Positions 49,787 to 52,049 of a DNA stretch of 52,049 bases are shown here, in pieces. Where the stretch lies: assembly GCA_038745535.1 (NCBI GenBank), contig JBCDLI010000013.1, forward strand, positions 1 to 52,049, in the 5' to 3' direction. Position 1 is the first letter of the stretch, and each line of letters starts with the position of its first letter. The stretch is from JBCDLI01 sp038745535. GTDB lineage: Bacteria > Pseudomonadota > Alphaproteobacteria > Rhizobiales > Rhizobiaceae. Position numbers and translations under genes: made by a program. Under the pieces are notes generated by a model, which made no database searches, was not told the origin of the DNA, and saw nothing but the letters and a program-made list of their open reading frames with translations.

Positions 49787-52049
49787 ATGATTCCATTCGA
49801 AATAACTCGCCCGTGGGCTTTGGCATTGTTGCTGATTGCGATACCGGTTTTGGTTCTTTTTTTCGTTCGTTCTCTCAGTGATTTCCCACGATTCCAACGA
49901 AAAGCCTCACTGGTTCTTCGAATCCTGATTGTCCTTTTGTTGATACTGGCGCTCTCTGGTTTTGCATGGCTGAGAAGTTCAGACGAACAGTATTTTATTT
50001 TCTTAATCGACCAAAGCACCAGCATCAGTGAAAACGGACGAGAAAAACTGGATGAAGTACTCGCCGCGGCGAAAGAGTCCGTTGGAGACAACAAGGTCGC
50101 GTTTCTCCCGTTTGCTTCCACAACCGGCGAAATTGTCGACTCGTTCGGTGAGGAAAAGAAAAAAACAAAAGAGTCATCGTCTGACCTAAGTGACAATGAA
50201 AGTGGCGAATCGGAAGAAGTTCAGATTGAGTCTATTGACGAGCTGGCCAAACTTGAAGAACAGAATCAGTTTCAGGACGGAACAAATATCGCCGCGGCAA
50301 TCGAAGCTGCCGCGGGCTACCTTCCCCCTGGCTACATCCCGCGAATTGTACTGCTCAGTGATGGAAATGAAACGCAAGGCGACGCCATCGCTGCTGCATC
50401 TCAAAGTCGAGTTCCGGTCTCGACCATTGCACTGCCGCCACGGTCAGAACAGGAAGTCCAGCTTTCAGCAGTCAATGTCCCGGCGGAAGTTCGCGAAGGC
50501 GAACCGTTCATGGTGGAAGTCGTCGTTCAGTCCAATCACGAAGATGAGGGGCTAATCGAAGTATTCCGCGGCGACCACAAGGTGGTTTCGGAGAAACGAA
50601 AATTGAAAATCGGCGAAAATCGGTTTCAATTTCAACAGTCGATTGAGCGCGAACGTCTTGCCGCCTATACCGTGCGGATCTCTAAACTGGCCAATGACAC
50701 CTTGCTGGACAACAATATCGAGTCCGGGCTGGTCTACGCCGCGGGAAAACCAAGAGTACTAATCATTGAAAGCGACCCCAACCTGATTCGGGATCTCGCT
50801 TATGCACTCGAAGAAGAAGGCATCCAGTCTGATATTCGTCCACCACAAGGGATGCCCGAGTCGCTCGCCGATTTGCAAAATTACGAACTGGTTATTCTCT
50901 CCAACGTTCCAGCAACAAAACTCACACAGCAGCAAATGGAAATCACTCGCACCTATGTTCAGGAACTTGGGGGTGGTTTCATCATGCTCGGAGGCGAACA
51001 ATCATTCGGGTTGGGAGGCTATTACAAAAGCTCCTTGGAAGAAGTGCTTCCCGTACGATCCGATTTTGAAAAAGAGAAAGAGAACCCGTCACTGGGAATG
51101 GTGCTTGTCATTGACAAATCCGGATCCATGGATGGCGAGCCGATCGAAATGGCAAAGTCAGCGGCCAGAAGTGCGGTCGAGCTGCTTGGCAAACGTGACT
51201 ACATCGGCGTGATTGCGTTCGATGGCGAATCGTTTGTGATCAGCGAGATGCAATCTGCTAGGAACAAGGGCAAAATCAGCGATGAAATCGCCCGAATTGA
51301 TGCCGGTGGCGGAACTTCAATGTACCCTGCAATGGAACTCGCCTTCGAAATGCTTAGCGCGACGTCCGCAAAGCTAAAGCACTGCATTATTCTCACTGAT
51401 GGTGTTTCATCACCCGGCGACTTCGAAGGCCTAACTCAGACAATGGTCAGTTCCAAAATGACGGTGTCAACTGTTGGTGCGGGCGACGGTGCAGATATCG
51501 ACCTGCTAGAAGCAATCGCCCGGGTGGGAAAGGGGCGCCACTATCACACGACAGATCCAGCTCAGGTCCCGCAGATCTTCGCCAAGGAAACGGTGACTGC
51601 CAGCAAGTCCGCGATCGATGAACAACCCTTCCTGCCTCAGGTTATTCGTGCAACGTATGCGTTGGCCGATATCGATATGGAGTCCGCCCCATTTCTGTTG
51701 GGATACGTGATGACACGCCCCAAGCCTACTTGTGAAGTCGTCTTGGCAACCGAAAAGGGTGACCCACTCTTGGCGTGGTGGCGTTATGGCTTGGGCATGA
51801 CCGCAGCATTTACTAGTGACGCGAAGAATCGCTGGTCCGCAGAGTGGATGACGTGGGAAGGTTTTGGAAAGTTCTGGACGCAGGTTATTCGCCATACGAT
51901 GAGGAAAAGCGATGCGCGTGGAATCATCGTCGACGTTCAGCGAAACGGAAAGCGAACGACGCTCAACGTCGACGCCGTTAATGAGCTAGGGCAGTTTCTC
52001 AACAACGCCGATGTAGAACTGACGTTGATCAATCCCAACCTGAAACGCG
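49787..52049 (+). CDS. Large double-VWA / GATase-like membrane protein (runs off the end)
   Basis: ATG at 49787; 754 codons are open to the window edge. Two N-terminal transmembrane helices (about 5-27 and 38-58), then a first VWA-like domain (FIFLIDQSTSISENG, DxSxS metal site). An acidic Ser/Glu insertion follows, then a beta-sandwich region and a class-I glutamine-amidotransferase-like domain (PRVLIIESDPNLIRDLA, GGGFIMLGGEQSFGLGGYY) lacking an obvious catalytic Cys. A second complete VWA domain (VLVIDKSGSMDGEPIEMA, GGGTSMYPAM, CIILTDGVSSPGDF) comes next. This architecture is typical of planctomycete surface proteins encoded next to BatA-like genes. Function is unknown; the family is linked to aerotolerance/MoxR-type operons by neighbours. 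Confidence 0.85.
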   Translation, partial: MIPFEITRPWALALLLIAIPVLVLFFVRSLSDFPRFQRKASLVLRILIVLLLILALSGFAWLRSSDEQYFIFLIDQSTSISENGREKLDEVLAAAKESVGDNKVAFLPFASTTGEIVDSFGEEKKKTKESSSDLSDNESGESEEVQIESIDELAKLEEQNQFQDGTNIAAAIEAAAGYLPPGYIPRIVLLSDGNETQGDAIAAASQSRVPVSTIALPPRSEQEVQLSAVNVPAEVREGEPFMVEVVVQSNHEDEGLIEVFRGDHKVVSEKRKLKIGENRFQFQQSIERERLAAYTVRISKLANDTLLDNNIESGLVYAAGKPRVLIIESDPNLIRDLAYALEEEGIQSDIRPPQGMPESLADLQNYELVILSNVPATKLTQQQMEITRTYVQELGGGFIMLGGEQSFGLGGYYKSSLEEVLPVRSDFEKEKENPSLGMVLVIDKSGSMDGEPIEMAKSAARSAVELLGKRDYIGVIAFDGESFVISEMQSARNKGKISDEIARIDAGGGTSMYPAMELAFEMLSATSAKLKHCIILTDGVSSPGDFEGLTQTMVSSKMTVSTVGAGDGADIDLLEAIARVGKGRHYHTTDPAQVPQIFAKETVTASKSAIDEQPFLPQVIRATYALADIDMESAPFLLGYVMTRPKPTCEVVLATEKGDPLLAWWRYGLGMTAAFTSDAKNRWSAEWMTWEGFGKFWTQVIRHTMRKSDARGIIVDVQRNGKRTTLNVDAVNELGQFLNNADVELTLINPNLKR

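Overview
The first 49.4 kb reads as an alphaproteobacterial chromosome segment, probably from a marine or environmental member of the Hyphomicrobiales (Rhizobiales). This rests on gene content and order: a rhizobial-type glycerol ABC transporter operon (glpD-S-T-P-Q-U-V with a divergent DeoR-type glpR), a urtABCDE urea-type transporter, a group-2 Mrp antiporter operon with fused subunits A and B, and DUF3750, DUF853 and TIGR03808-like genes. The last 2.65 kb (from about 49,400) looks like a different organism, most likely a planctomycete. It carries the 3' end of one membrane protein and most of a large double-VWA/GATase-like membrane protein. Two unrelated genes are both cut at the same point, so this is most simply a chimeric contig join, although true recombination is not excluded.

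Layout: 1-2.0 kb holds a broken RTX/Calx-beta secreted-protein gene (in-frame stop plus frameshift) and gene-poor sequence. 2.0-11.3 kb is the glycerol catabolism locus, with a RelE/ParE-XRE toxin-antitoxin pair inserted in the opposite strand between glpQ and glpU. 11.4-17.4 kb is the urea-type transporter operon on the minus strand, behind a near-consensus sigma-54 promoter. 17.7-20.3 kb encodes a MaoC-like/phosphotransacetylase fusion and acetate kinase. 20.3-25.4 kb holds an inositol-monophosphatase-family gene and a plus-strand run of FkbM methyltransferase, CDP-alcohol phosphatidyltransferase, a membrane alkaline-phosphatase-superfamily enzyme with a Thr at the nucleophile position, and an LPG-synthase-TM-like (UPF0104) membrane protein. 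This run is the best candidate for an undescribed envelope-modification pathway.

25.8-31.0 kb is a second five-gene HAAT-family transporter with a Tat-exported binding protein. Converging on it is a sigma-54-dependent response regulator and its histidine kinase (31.0-33.8 kb). 33.9-40.6 kb is the Mrp Na+/H+ antiporter operon, in which MrpG carries an unusual soluble C-terminal extension of about 300 residues and MrpE is short. 40.9-43.8 kb has dxs and galE. 43.8-46.5 kb is a compact minus-strand operon (Tat-exported beta-helix protein, small membrane protein, YbjQ, DUF3750). 46.6-48.8 kb has a DUF2267 gene and a HerA-like ATPase. A 5'-truncated L,D-transpeptidase gene ends at the junction.

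Together the alphaproteobacterial part describes a nutrient-scavenging heterotroph: glycerol import and oxidation, nitrogen-regulated urea or amide uptake, acetyl-phosphate metabolism, a second amino-acid/amide-type importer under probable two-component control, and sodium/pH homeostasis. No tRNA, rRNA, CRISPR array, transposase or phage gene was recognised by eye.
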